A stretch of 39,950 bases of DNA, from the NCBI GenBank assembly GCA_027035765.1, contig JALVUD010000014.1, positions 1-39,950 on the forward strand. The letters run 5' to 3'. Shown here piece after piece: positions 23,870-31,746 of this stretch (the first letter of the stretch is position 1; each line of letters opens with the position of its first letter). The notes beneath the pieces were generated by a model. That model saw only the letters and a list, made by a program, of their open reading frames with translations, was not told where the DNA came from and did not search any database. The DNA is from Campylobacteraceae bacterium. GTDB taxonomy: Bacteria; Campylobacterota; Campylobacteria; Campylobacterales; Sulfurovaceae. A program made the translations under genes and the position numbers.

Positions 23870-23904
23870 CGTGTTACGTGCTATGTGTTACGTGTTACGT
23901 AAAG
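23870..23904. repeat. Heptamer array (CGTGTTA)
   Basis: CGTGTTA, CGTGCTA, TGTGTTA, CGTGTTA, CGTAAAG run at 7-nt period, 17 bases after the GTCGCAAG copy C. It is an imperfect array in the gap between the MFS and cytochrome b genes. Confidence 0.75.
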
Positions 23905-23944
23905 TGTTAACGCGACGCATGGCAGAACGGAAGCGACGCCAGTC

Positions 23945-24006
23945 CTTCGCGTTTTCTTCTTCTTTGTCGCGAAAACAAAGAAAAAGAAATGAAGAAAACC
24001 CCTGAA
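23945..24006. repeat. Pyrimidine/purine hairpin repeat, copy 2
   Basis: TTCGCGTTTTCTTCTTCTTTG is followed by TCGCGAAAA, CAAAGAAAAAGAAATGAAG and AAAACCCCTGAAA. It matches copy 1 (21165-21247) but lacks an internal 19-base segment. Both copies are preceded by a loosely similar segment containing CATGGCA. Confidence 0.75.
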
Positions 24007-24031
24007 ATTATAAGCCATTCCGTAAATCAAC

Positions 24032-24056
24032 TATAATTTTCACAATAAAAAAGGAG
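24032..24056 (+). promoter_or_regulatory. Promoter -10 and RBS of the cytochrome b561-like gene
   Basis: TATAAT at 24032-24037 lies 24 bases before ATG 24062, and AAAAAAGGAG ends at 24056. No clear -35. Confidence 0.55.
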
Positions 24057-24061
24057 AAAAA

Positions 24062-24652
24062 ATGGAAAAAAAGTTTTCCCCGATTTTCCGCCTCTGGCAC
24101 TGGCTGACCGTCTTTTCTGTCCTGGGTCTGGCCGGCACCGTCTTTTTGCGCAAGACCTTTCTGAGTAAAAGCGTCAATGCCGAAATCATCCGGACCAAGC
24201 TGGAGAGTTTCCATATTGCGATCGATCCCGATCAGGCTGTCGCGGTGGCCAAGGCGATCCGAGCTCCTATGTGGCAATGGCACTACATCCTGGCTATCGT
24301 TCTGGGTATCGCCATCGCCCTGCGAATCGTCGCTATGCTCCGCGGAGAAGCCCAAATGCCCCTGGTGAAGGTCCTACGAAGCCAAGGGGCCCAGGAGAAG
24401 CTCAAACACGCCGTCCACCTTCTCATCTGTCTCTCGATCCTGGTTATGGCCCTGACTGGAGCCTTCTACTACTTCCATGACGCCCTGGGGATCAGCAAAG
24501 CCTCCGCCTCCTGGGCCAAGGAGCTTCATGAAACGCTTTTCTGGCCTTTGATGGTGCTCATCGCGATGCATATCGGCGGCGTCATCATGCATGAGCTCAA
24601 GACCAAAGAGTGCATCGTCTCCAAGATGATCCATGGAGACGAACAGCATTAA
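24062..24652 (+). CDS. Cytochrome b561 / Ni-hydrogenase b-type heme membrane protein
   Basis: The 196-residue protein has four membrane helices. Histidines lie where di-heme b561-type proteins carry them: His13 (RLWHWL) and a His in each later helix region (MWQWHYILAI, LKHAVHLLICL, ELHETLFWPLM, IAMHIGGVIMHEL). Such proteins pass electrons between quinones and periplasmic or cytoplasmic partners. No hydrogenase or dehydrogenase subunit is adjacent, so the partner is unknown. It has its own promoter and a strong RBS. The exported Hsp20-like gene follows 75 bases downstream, behind a possible HspR-type operator. Confidence 0.85.
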   Translation: MEKKFSPIFRLWHWLTVFSVLGLAGTVFLRKTFLSKSVNAEIIRTKLESFHIAIDPDQAVAVAKAIRAPMWQWHYILAIVLGIAIALRIVAMLRGEAQMPLVKVLRSQGAQEKLKHAVHLLICLSILVMALTGAFYYFHDALGISKASASWAKELHETLFWPLMVLIAMHIGGVIMHELKTKECIVSKMIHGDEQH

Positions 24653-24664
24653 CGTTAGGTTAAA

Positions 24665-24685
24665 CTTGAGTCTATATGCTTAAAG
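24665..24685 (+). promoter_or_regulatory. Possible HAIR-like (HspR) operator before the Hsp20-like gene
   Basis: CTTGAGT (24665-24671), a 7-base spacer, then CTTAAAG (24679-24685). The HspR operator is CTTGAGT-N7-ACTCAAG; the left half is perfect and the spacing right, but the right half matches only 4 of 7. HspR controls chaperone genes in Campylobacterota, so the position is sensible but the match is partial. Confidence 0.35.
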
Positions 24686-24727
24686 TTGAAAATCAACATA
24701 ACTTCAAGCAAAAGAAAGGAGAATCCG

Positions 24728-25351
24728 ATGAAACGCTTCAAGAAGATACTCCCCCTGCTGATCGCCGGAACGGCTCTCGGTGTTGCCAGTGCCACCACCA
24801 CGCCGGCCGCCTCTCAAAACACGACGCCCGCCGATCCCTTTGCTCAGATGGATCGGATCTTTCAGATGCAGATGAAACAGATGGAACAGATGCGCCGCCA
24901 GATGGATGCTATGTTCCGTAACTTCGAGCAGAACTTCCAGGCCCCCTCTATCGTCAATACCCCGATCCTGGTCCACTCCTCGGGGGTACTCAGCTCCGGC
25001 TTCCGAGACAAAGGGGACCACTACGAGCTGCAGATCAAAGTCAATGATCTGAAAAACTCCAAGATCAAAATCACCACCGAAAACGGAATGCTCACCGTGG
25101 AAGTGACCGAAAACAAAAAAGTGGAGAAGACCACCGGCAACTACGGCAAGATCATCAGCTATGCCAACAGCAGCTCCGTCCAGAGCTTCACGCTGCCTGA
25201 CGATGCCGATACTTCCGGAATCAAAGCGGAACAAAAAGACAATACAATCCTGATCACCATTCCCAAAAAAGCAGGGGCCAAGAGCAAAGCGAAAGTGATC
25301 CCCCTCGTCAAACCCCAGGATAAAAACGCCAAAACACCCACTTCCAAATAA
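24728..25351 (+). CDS. Exported Hsp20/alpha-crystallin-like protein
   Basis: The start is set at 24728 (AAAGGAG upstream), giving 207 residues; a longer frame from 24686 covers the operator-like site. A signal peptide (residues 1-21, ILPLLIAGTALGVASA) leads to a Met/Gln-rich helix (about 35-60, QMDRIFQMQMKQMEQMRRQM) and then an alpha-crystallin-type beta domain (about 90-185): YELQIKVNDLKNSKIKITTE, GMLTVEVTENKK, and IKAEQKDNTILITIPKK with an I-x-I-type strand. The tail is Lys-rich. A periplasmic Hsp20 is uncommon; most are cytosolic. It is probably an envelope holdase chaperone. It ends at a strong terminator. Confidence 0.82.
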   Translation: MKRFKKILPLLIAGTALGVASATTTPAASQNTTPADPFAQMDRIFQMQMKQMEQMRRQMDAMFRNFEQNFQAPSIVNTPILVHSSGVLSSGFRDKGDHYELQIKVNDLKNSKIKITTENGMLTVEVTENKKVEKTTGNYGKIISYANSSSVQSFTLPDDADTSGIKAEQKDNTILITIPKKAGAKSKAKVIPLVKPQDKNAKTPTSK

Positions 25352-25353
25352 GC

Positions 25354-25393
25354 GGCAGGAGAGGATTTTGTCCTCTCTATCCTGCCTCTTTCT
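25354..25393 (+). terminator. Intrinsic terminator after the Hsp20-like gene
   Basis: GGCAGG (25354-25359) pairs with CCTGCC (25381-25386), and inside it GAGAGGA pairs with TCCTCTC around TTTTG, with a small internal loop. A T-rich run (TCTTTCT) follows. A convincing terminator. Confidence 0.8.
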
Positions 25394-25522
25394 CTCCCCT
25401 ATTTACTTTTGATACAATTCTCTAGACTGCTTGTTCAGTTGGATAGAGACAAAATGACGTGTATGATCGACAATCAAATCTGACAAGCAAACCGGAACAG
25501 GAGAAGATAAAAGGATCCGAGG

Positions 25523-26374
25523 ATGGGAAAAGGGTGGATAGTATCTGCATTGCTGGGGGCTGTTCTGTTTTGCACGATGGAGGAAACTGCCCACGGCTCC
25601 GACGACGGACTCCTCCCCCCTGATCCCATTTTGCAGGAACTTCAAAAGATCGCCAAAGAGAAACACCACCCACACACTCCGGAACATAATACGTCCAAAA
25701 TTACGACAACATCACAACTGAATAGTATTTCAGAAAAGTCAAACGAGAACAATCTCTCTGGAGCACTGAAAACCAGAATCGTCTCGACGGACAAAGCATC
25801 CAAAGCGCGTCAGAACCCCTCCACTTTCCAAACCGATCCTCATCCGGTGGCGTACGATCCCTCTACTTATCTCGGACTCAAAACGGTGCCCCTTCAACCC
25901 GCCGACCCAGTGGACCCCCAGCGCTATCTCTCCCTCAAACAGATCATCGAGCCCATGCCGGAAAACTATGCCCGGACCTACCTGAAGATGAAGACACTTC
26001 TCAATCCCACCCGAACCTATGTCATTGTCCATATCGACAAGGCGAGACAGCGTATGCGCGTCTATCTGGACAACAACTATATCGGAGGGTGGAAAGTCTC
26101 TACCGCCAGACGCGGCTACTGGACCCCCAACGGTATCTACCGCCCCTACACTCTGGAACGCATGCACTATTCCAAAAAGTATCATCATTCTCCCATGCCC
26201 TGGTCGGTCTTTTTCAAAGGGGGCTACGCCATACACGGCACCTATGCCATCCGCCATCTTGGACATCCCGCTTCCCACGGCTGTGTACGCGTTCACCCCG
26301 GCAACGCCAAAACCCTCTATCAGCTCATCCGACAGCATGGTATGCAGAATACTCGTATCATCATAAGCGGATAG
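25523..26374 (+). CDS. L,D-transpeptidase (YkuD family), exported
   Basis: This 283-residue protein has an N-terminal signal or anchor (about residues 5-25), a long low-complexity Thr/Ser/Asn/Pro linker (about 45-110), and a C-terminal YkuD domain starting near YVIVHIDKARQRMRVYLDNN. The signature is IHGTYAIRHLGHPASHGCVRVHP, here with His252 and catalytic Cys254 in SHGC. L,D-transpeptidases make 3-3 crosslinks or attach proteins to peptidoglycan, and in curved Campylobacterota they affect cell shape. With mltG at the other end of the window and the ElyC-like protein, this adds to an envelope theme. AGGATCCGAGG precedes ATG 25523. Confidence 0.88.
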   Translation: MGKGWIVSALLGAVLFCTMEETAHGSDDGLLPPDPILQELQKIAKEKHHPHTPEHNTSKITTTSQLNSISEKSNENNLSGALKTRIVSTDKASKARQNPSTFQTDPHPVAYDPSTYLGLKTVPLQPADPVDPQRYLSLKQIIEPMPENYARTYLKMKTLLNPTRTYVIVHIDKARQRMRVYLDNNYIGGWKVSTARRGYWTPNGIYRPYTLERMHYSKKYHHSPMPWSVFFKGGYAIHGTYAIRHLGHPASHGCVRVHPGNAKTLYQLIRQHGMQNTRIIISG

Positions 26375-26407
26375 CTCAAGCTACCGGAAGACCGAGTGTA
26401 TGTGACT

Positions 26408-26432
26408 TCGTCATCCTGACCTTGATTCAGGA
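26408..26432. repeat. Degenerate CGTCATCCTGA...TCAGGATCG palindrome
   Basis: The segment resembles the dispersed repeat at 34441-34477 (TCAGGATGACG on the other side). It lies in the 219-base gap between the transpeptidase and aclA, which otherwise shows no gene. Just left of the aclA stop, AGAGCTT/AAGCTCT could act as a weak minus-strand hairpin. Confidence 0.5.
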
Positions 26433-26593
26433 TCGACAGCATAATGGATATTCAGAACTCCCGATTCCAAATCATGTTCGAAACGAGAATATTTTTCAAA
26501 AAGCTCGAATGAGAAAAACCGCTTTACGGAGGTAGTCGTTACAGAGAATGTCTGGATAGATTAGAAAAAGAGAAAGAAGCAATTGCGGAGAGC

Positions 26594-28411
26594 TTAAAGC
26601 TCTTCCGCTTTCTGGACGTCGTAGAGGATATCGTCCCAGGGGTGGCGGTACATGGGCATCGCCAGGCGCTTCTCGTCCAGGACATGACCGATGAAGCCGA
26701 TGGTCCGTCCCAGGATGAAGAAGGCATTGAGGGTTCCCGACTCGATGAACTCGTCGATCTCCTCTTCGTGATAGCCCAGAGAGCGCCACATATCCACCAT
26801 CAGGATTCCGATGGTTCCGTCCACGTTGAGGATCAGGTTGTCCTTTTTGGAGGTAGTGAGCTGCTCCACGGTCAGGGCATAATCCAGCAGCGGCGTTTCG
26901 GGGAAATGCTCCGCCGCAAACTTCTTGAGCCCTTCGACCCGCAGGTCGGGGTTGCGCAGCGACTTGATCCGGTGACCGATACCGGGAATGGGAATCCCCT
27001 CTTTTTTCATGTAGGCCAGGAATTCGGCGGGAGTCATGTCGTTGTCGTGGGCATACTTGAAGTATTTGGCCGCTCCATCGATGGCACCGCCGAAGCGGGG
27101 GCCGATGGTGAGCAGTCCGGTCACCAGAGACTCGACGACACTCTTGCCGGCACGGGCGGTCACTTTGGCGTTGTGGGCACCGGAGACGGCAGGACCGTGG
27201 TCGGCGACGGTCTTGATGACGGTTTCGATGAAGTCGACCGCCCAGCGGGGATAGACCTTTTTAAACCAGAGCAGACTGACGACATCCCCGATGGTCTTGC
27301 CGGTATCGGGAGTGGCGACGGAGCTGATGGGATAGCCGGCGTAGGTCGCCTCCTCGCCCCGATCGTCACTGATGGTACAGATGAAGTTTTTGGGCCGACG
27401 AATCTTGGGAATGGTACGGATCTCGGGCTCTTCGATCTCCAGGATCACCCCTTCGTCGTAGAGTTTGGTATAGACCTCGTTGATGACACGGGGCAGATCG
27501 TTGAAGCTCTCGGGGACGTGGATTCCCGCTTCGCGCATTGCCTGGTTTTTCGCTGCTGCCGTCTCGCGCTCAGCATTGGCGGAAGCGCCCGCATGGCCGA
27601 ACTGGACCCCGCTGCTGAAGTGCTTGGCGATAGTTCCGATACACCAGGCGATGACCGGCTTGGTAATTTTGCCCGACTTGACCGCCTCGATCACTTTGTA
27701 CTCTTCGGTTCCCCCGACCTCACCCAGGAGAATCATATATTTCACATCCGGGTTGCTCTCCATACGGAGCATATTGTCGATGAAGACCGAACCGACGAAA
27801 CGGTCGCCGCCGATGGCCACACCTTCGGCGATACCGTCGGCGTTGAGGGCGATGATGTTACAGAGTTCGTTAAACAGACCGCCGGAGCGGGTCACCAAAC
27901 CGGCGCTTCCGGCACGGTGGAGCTTGGACTTGATGATGTTCTCGATGGTTCCGCCGATGTTGGCGATTTTGAAGGCACCGGGAGCGATGGCCCCGACGGT
28001 CGCGGGTCCGATGACGGTAACGCCGGCATCTCTGGCCGCCTGGTTCATGGTCCGTGCCAGCCGCTCAGGGATCCCTTCGGCAGTGACCATAACCACCCGG
28101 AACTGATTGGGGATGGCGATCGCCTCCATGGTGACGTCATATGCCGTCCGGAAGGAGGCAAAGTTCAGCAGGACGTCGGCGTTGGGATGCGCCTCCACCG
28201 CCTCTTTGGTGCTGCGGAATACATCGATCATGATCTCGTCGGGTCCCCAGAAGAACTTCTCGAACTTGGCACTGCTGGTGGGGGCCACGATCGCAGCGAC
28301 GGAGGGGGTCTCCCGATTGATCACATAGTCGTAGTCCAGCATCCGCTGGATCGCATTCTTGTTGTTGTTCCAGAAAATCGCCTGGGTGTCCCGTGTAAAA
28401 AGTCTACTCAT
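26594..28411 (-). CDS. aclA: ATP-citrate lyase alpha subunit (citryl-CoA/citrate synthase-like part)
   Basis: With AclB it cleaves citrate to acetyl-CoA and oxaloacetate at the expense of ATP, a key step of the reductive TCA cycle of CO2 fixation. The 605-residue protein has a succinyl-CoA-synthetase-alpha-like part (1 to about 330), with PNQFRVVMVTAEGIPERL, GLVTRSGGLFNEL and the phosphohistidine His273 in FGHAGASANAE. A citrate-synthase-like domain follows (about 350-605), with GPAVSGAHNAKVTARAGKS and GIPIPGIGHRIKSLRNPD. It is 17 bases behind aclB in one transcript, the usual order in Campylobacterota. This is strong evidence for autotrophy. Confidence 0.97.
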   Translation of the reverse strand: MSRLFTRDTQAIFWNNNKNAIQRMLDYDYVINRETPSVAAIVAPTSSAKFEKFFWGPDEIMIDVFRSTKEAVEAHPNADVLLNFASFRTAYDVTMEAIAIPNQFRVVMVTAEGIPERLARTMNQAARDAGVTVIGPATVGAIAPGAFKIANIGGTIENIIKSKLHRAGSAGLVTRSGGLFNELCNIIALNADGIAEGVAIGGDRFVGSVFIDNMLRMESNPDVKYMILLGEVGGTEEYKVIEAVKSGKITKPVIAWCIGTIAKHFSSGVQFGHAGASANAERETAAAKNQAMREAGIHVPESFNDLPRVINEVYTKLYDEGVILEIEEPEIRTIPKIRRPKNFICTISDDRGEEATYAGYPISSVATPDTGKTIGDVVSLLWFKKVYPRWAVDFIETVIKTVADHGPAVSGAHNAKVTARAGKSVVESLVTGLLTIGPRFGGAIDGAAKYFKYAHDNDMTPAEFLAYMKKEGIPIPGIGHRIKSLRNPDLRVEGLKKFAAEHFPETPLLDYALTVEQLTTSKKDNLILNVDGTIGILMVDMWRSLGYHEEEIDEFIESGTLNAFFILGRTIGFIGHVLDEKRLAMPMYRHPWDDILYDVQKAEEL

Positions 28412-28428
28412 AATATTCCTCTCCTCCC

Positions 28429-29745
28429 TTACTTCTTCTCATCTTCGAGTGCCATGCGGACAATGTCGGTTACGTGGGTCTCGGGCCCGTAAACATGGAT
28501 CTCCAGTCCCAAACGCTCAGCGGCCTCTTTCATATCCTGGAGGCCTTTTTCATAGTTGGGTCCACCGCGGCGTACGTAGATCTTGGTGTTGTTCTCTTTG
28601 AGCTTGGGGGCCCACTTCTCCAGGGCGTTGATGATCCCGGTAAAGGTCTTGGCCACATCGGTAAAGTTGGCAATGGCGCCGCCGATGATAAGAATCTTGC
28701 CCCGCGGATCGGGGTAGCGGGTCATCAGATCGAAGATCGTCTCGGCGTAGAACTCGGTCTCTCCGGTGGTGGGGCCTCCGGAGTATTCACCGTAGTTGGC
28801 CAGATCTTTGACCCCGGCCAGGTCGGCGATGGTGTCGGCGTAGACAACGGAAGCTCCGCCTCCGGCCACCATGGTCCAGATGCGCCCCTGAGGGTTGAGG
28901 ATCGTCAGCTTCAGGGAAGCGCCTGATTTGCTGTCGGCTTCGGCGATCGCCTTTTCCTCGGGAGACTGCTCCTCCATTCCGAAAGCGGTGGGAAATTCGA
29001 TGTCGCCCCATTTGTCCTTCATCAGGAATGCCGCAGTATCGTCGAGACGGGCCACCAGGTCCAGGATGTGGGCATCGGTGCCGATAAGGACCAGCGGGTT
29101 GATCTCCAGATAGGCGAAGTGCATATCCCGGAAGAACTTGAAGAACTGGATCGCAAAGGAGATGAAGGCTTCGCGGTTTTCGGCGGGAATATCGGCGGGA
29201 ACGTTGGCCCGGATCGCCTTTTCGATATCGGCTTCGTTCATATTGATGGGGATGCGGACTTCGTTGACCTTTTCGTCCCATCCCTCTTCGACCTCCATCC
29301 CTCCTTCGGCGGACATGTAGAGTACATCATCTTCGCCCACGGTGGTAGCGGCGATGTAATACTCCTGATCCTGGGTATGGGGGGTGAAGGGCTCAACGAT
29401 GAAGTGGGTCAGGTGGCCGTGCTGTCCGCTGAGCAGTGTGACATCATGGGACTGTTTCTCTTCGATCCACTTGGCGGCATCTTCCAGCGTCACGTCACCG
29501 GGCTTGTTGACCTTGAAGAGAACCAGATCATTCTTCCCGCGCTTTCCAAAAAGCATATCGGGCTTGACAACCAGGGGTTCCTGGTTGAGCCACTCGAATC
29601 CATGTTCTTTGGCTTTCTGGCGCAGTTCGTCGGCGCTGGTGACCAGGACCGACTTGAAGGGGTAGTGGAACCCGTCGAAATACTCGTTCCAATGCTTGGC
29701 AAAGAGCTGCTTTCCGTCATATTCGCGTATTGCTCGTTGAGCCAT
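28429..29745 (-). CDS. aclB: ATP-citrate lyase beta subunit (ATP-grasp part)
   Basis: AclB is the nucleotide-binding partner of AclA, similar to succinyl-CoA synthetase beta. Its 438 residues start MAQRAIREYDGKQLF and contain the ATP-grasp elements KSVLVTSADELRQKAKEH, LVVKPDMLFGKRGKNDLV, and YLEINPLVLIGTDAHILDL (metal-site Glu and Asn). MVAGGGASVVYADTIADL and GGPTTGETEFYAETI come from the CoA-ligase-type C-terminal domain. AAAGGAGAAGCCG before ATG 29745 is a good RBS. A promoter candidate lies about 45 bases upstream. First gene of the aclBA operon. Confidence 0.97.
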   Translation of the reverse strand: MAQRAIREYDGKQLFAKHWNEYFDGFHYPFKSVLVTSADELRQKAKEHGFEWLNQEPLVVKPDMLFGKRGKNDLVLFKVNKPGDVTLEDAAKWIEEKQSHDVTLLSGQHGHLTHFIVEPFTPHTQDQEYYIAATTVGEDDVLYMSAEGGMEVEEGWDEKVNEVRIPINMNEADIEKAIRANVPADIPAENREAFISFAIQFFKFFRDMHFAYLEINPLVLIGTDAHILDLVARLDDTAAFLMKDKWGDIEFPTAFGMEEQSPEEKAIAEADSKSGASLKLTILNPQGRIWTMVAGGGASVVYADTIADLAGVKDLANYGEYSGGPTTGETEFYAETIFDLMTRYPDPRGKILIIGGAIANFTDVAKTFTGIINALEKWAPKLKENNTKIYVRRGGPNYEKGLQDMKEAAERLGLEIHVYGPETHVTDIVRMALEDEKK

Positions 29746-29786
29746 CGGCTTCTCCTTTGTCTGGTTAGGGTTGGCTAGATTTTATC

Positions 29787-29816
29787 ATTAGATTCTTTCA
29801 AACTTATGAAAGTCAA
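29787..29816 (-). promoter_or_regulatory. Putative aclBA promoter
   Basis: On the minus strand TTGACT (29816-29811), an 18-base spacer, then TCTAAT (29792-29787) resemble a sigma-70 promoter about 45 bases upstream of aclB. A nearby TAAAAT could serve as alternative -10. Confidence 0.45.
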
Positions 29817-29882
29817 AAAGGGGCCGTCACTTTTTGGCAGAAGCTGTGTATTTTGGGAACAGGGGATGAAAAAGATTGGGAC

Positions 29883-31007
29883 TCAGAACGTATCGGGAGA
29901 GTGCTTTTCGACAGGACAGGCAGACAGGCCGTAGAACCGGTAGAGCGCATTGTAACGTCTCTTCACAGGCGGATGGCAGCGGACACCACGGGCTTTCAGC
30001 GCCTCCACCCGGGCCGGCACCTCATAGAGCGGCGCGGCGAAAAAGTGGCTCGGACGTCCCAGCAGGACATAGAGAGGCCGATGCAGGGCCACCGCGGCGC
30101 TGCTGAGAACCAGCGTCGCCAGGACCACCGCTCCCGCGAGTCGATACCGGGTCTGAAAGCGCCGCATCCGCACCCGCATGCTCGAAAAATAAACCCGGAC
30201 GGGGATCATTGTCGCCGCCAGGAGATAGGGGCTGAAATCGACGATGAGGACCTGCTGGCGGATCGAGAGAAGTATCGAAAGGGCCAGGGCCGTGAAGGCG
30301 ATGCTCCAGGTCAGATCCCTGGGCCCCACCAATGCCACCCGGTAGAGGGCATAAAAGTAGTAGACAAAAAAAAGCGGAGAAAAGAGCGCAGCATAAATCC
30401 CGAAGAGTTCGGGCAGATGCCCCTGGGGACGCCCGCCGATACTGTAGAGGCCTGTCGCCAGAGAGAGGACCAGCAGTACCGCCGCCACAATCCCCAGCCG
30501 ATACTCCCGCCGGACGAAGGCGTAGAGCGCCACGGCCAGATAGAGGGCAAACATCGCCGTGGCGGTGCTCAGGAGCAGGAGCAGCGCCAGAAGCTCCAGC
30601 CAATAGATCTTTTTCCGGTAGGCCAGGAGAAAAAGCAGCGTCAAAGTCAGGGCGAAGACCGCATCGTTGAGCAGGACGTTGGCAGCGATCACCCCCGGAA
30701 GAATCGCGAAGATCACCAGGGTAAAACGCCGATCCTCCAGCCGCGGGAAATAGCCCGGAAGGAGCCTGTAAAAGAGCCAGAGATTGATCCCCCCGAGGAG
30801 AAAAGGAACCACACGCAGGCCCAGTGGACCGGGGAGGTACTGATGGAGGATCCGGGCGATCCAGATCGCGGGGCTCCACTCATCGCGGTAGAAGAGCTGC
30901 GCTTCGGTAGGAGAAAGAGGTGTCGTCAGGATCAAGGCGGCAATCCCCGTCATATAGAAGAGGAGAAAACCGTAAAAGAAACGATCGCTGCGCCAGATCC
31001 CGATCAT
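29883..31007 (-). CDS. Multi-spanning membrane protein, GT39/ArnT-like glycosyltransferase candidate
   Basis: The 374-residue protein has about nine to ten hydrophobic helices. The first periplasmic loop contains LTTPLSPTEAQLFYRDEW, whose acidic residues sit where GT39/GT83-type lipid-linked sugar transferases carry their catalytic Asp/Glu. The next part, YLPGPLGLRVVPFLLGGINL, fits that fold too. The C-terminal segment is soluble and short. Acceptor and sugar cannot be inferred. It starts one base after the trpG stop, so it shares the trpG transcript, which is an odd functional pairing. Confidence 0.65.
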   Translation of the reverse strand: MIGIWRSDRFFYGFLLFYMTGIAALILTTPLSPTEAQLFYRDEWSPAIWIARILHQYLPGPLGLRVVPFLLGGINLWLFYRLLPGYFPRLEDRRFTLVIFAILPGVIAANVLLNDAVFALTLTLLFLLAYRKKIYWLELLALLLLLSTATAMFALYLAVALYAFVRREYRLGIVAAVLLVLSLATGLYSIGGRPQGHLPELFGIYAALFSPLFFVYYFYALYRVALVGPRDLTWSIAFTALALSILLSIRQQVLIVDFSPYLLAATMIPVRVYFSSMRVRMRRFQTRYRLAGAVVLATLVLSSAAVALHRPLYVLLGRPSHFFAAPLYEVPARVEALKARGVRCHPPVKRRYNALYRFYGLSACPVEKHSPDTF

Positions 31008-31008
31008 C

Positions 31009-31578
31009 TCAGAGCTTCAGAAAGTTGTCCAGCATCTCGTGGCCGTACTCGCTCATGATCGACTCGGGGTGAAACTGAACCCCGTAGACCGGCATATCCC
31101 GGATCTGCAGTGCCATGATTTCCCCGTCATCGGTGCTGTAGGCGGTGGGGAGTATCCGGTCGGGAAGATTCTCGGAGTTGACGGTGAGAGAGTGGTAGCG
31201 CGTCGCTCGGAACTCTTGGGGCAGTTCCCGGAAGATGGGGCTTTCGGCAGTCACTTTCACCTGAGAGGTTTTGCCGTGCATCATGTTTTTGGCCCGGATC
31301 ACCTCACCGCCGAAGGCCTGAGCAATGCTCTGATGCCCCAGGCAGATTCCGAAAATCGGGGTTTCACCGGCAAAACGCTCGATCACCTCCAGGGTCACGC
31401 CCGCTTCGTCGGGGGTCGAGGGCCCCGGGGAGAGAATGATCTTCTCCGCCCCCAGCTCGGCGATCTGGTCGACTGTCATCTCATCGTTGCGGATCACCCG
31501 CAGATCGGCCCCCAGCTCCCGGCAGTACTGGACAATGTTATAGGTAAAGCTGTCATAGTTGTCGATCATCAGGACCAT
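31009..31578 (-). CDS. trpG: Anthranilate/aminodeoxychorismate synthase glutamine amidotransferase subunit
   Basis: This subunit supplies ammonia from glutamine to anthranilate synthase (TrpE), and in many bacteria also to PabB. The 189-residue protein has the triad Cys79 (GICLGHQ), His170 and Glu172 (VQFHPESI), and the N-terminal MIDNYDSFTYN motif, which separates TrpG/PabA from other class I amidotransferases. No trpE or pabB is adjacent. The GT39-like gene follows it directly. Whether it serves tryptophan, folate or both is not decidable here. Confidence 0.94.
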   Translation of the reverse strand: MVLMIDNYDSFTYNIVQYCRELGADLRVIRNDEMTVDQIAELGAEKIILSPGPSTPDEAGVTLEVIERFAGETPIFGICLGHQSIAQAFGGEVIRAKNMMHGKTSQVKVTAESPIFRELPQEFRATRYHSLTVNSENLPDRILPTAYSTDDGEIMALQIRDMPVYGVQFHPESIMSEYGHEMLDNFLKL

Positions 31579-31746
31579 GCTTTCTCTCCCGGCTTTGCTT
31601 GGGATATTTTAGCGAAAGGACAGAACAAGGCGCCTGTAAACCGCAAAAAAGAGGCCGGGATAGGCACCCCGTCCCTCCCCATCCGACGCTCTACACCTGT
31701 GCGGCAAAGGCCTGACGGGATCATTTATTTTGGCAGCGCTACTGCT

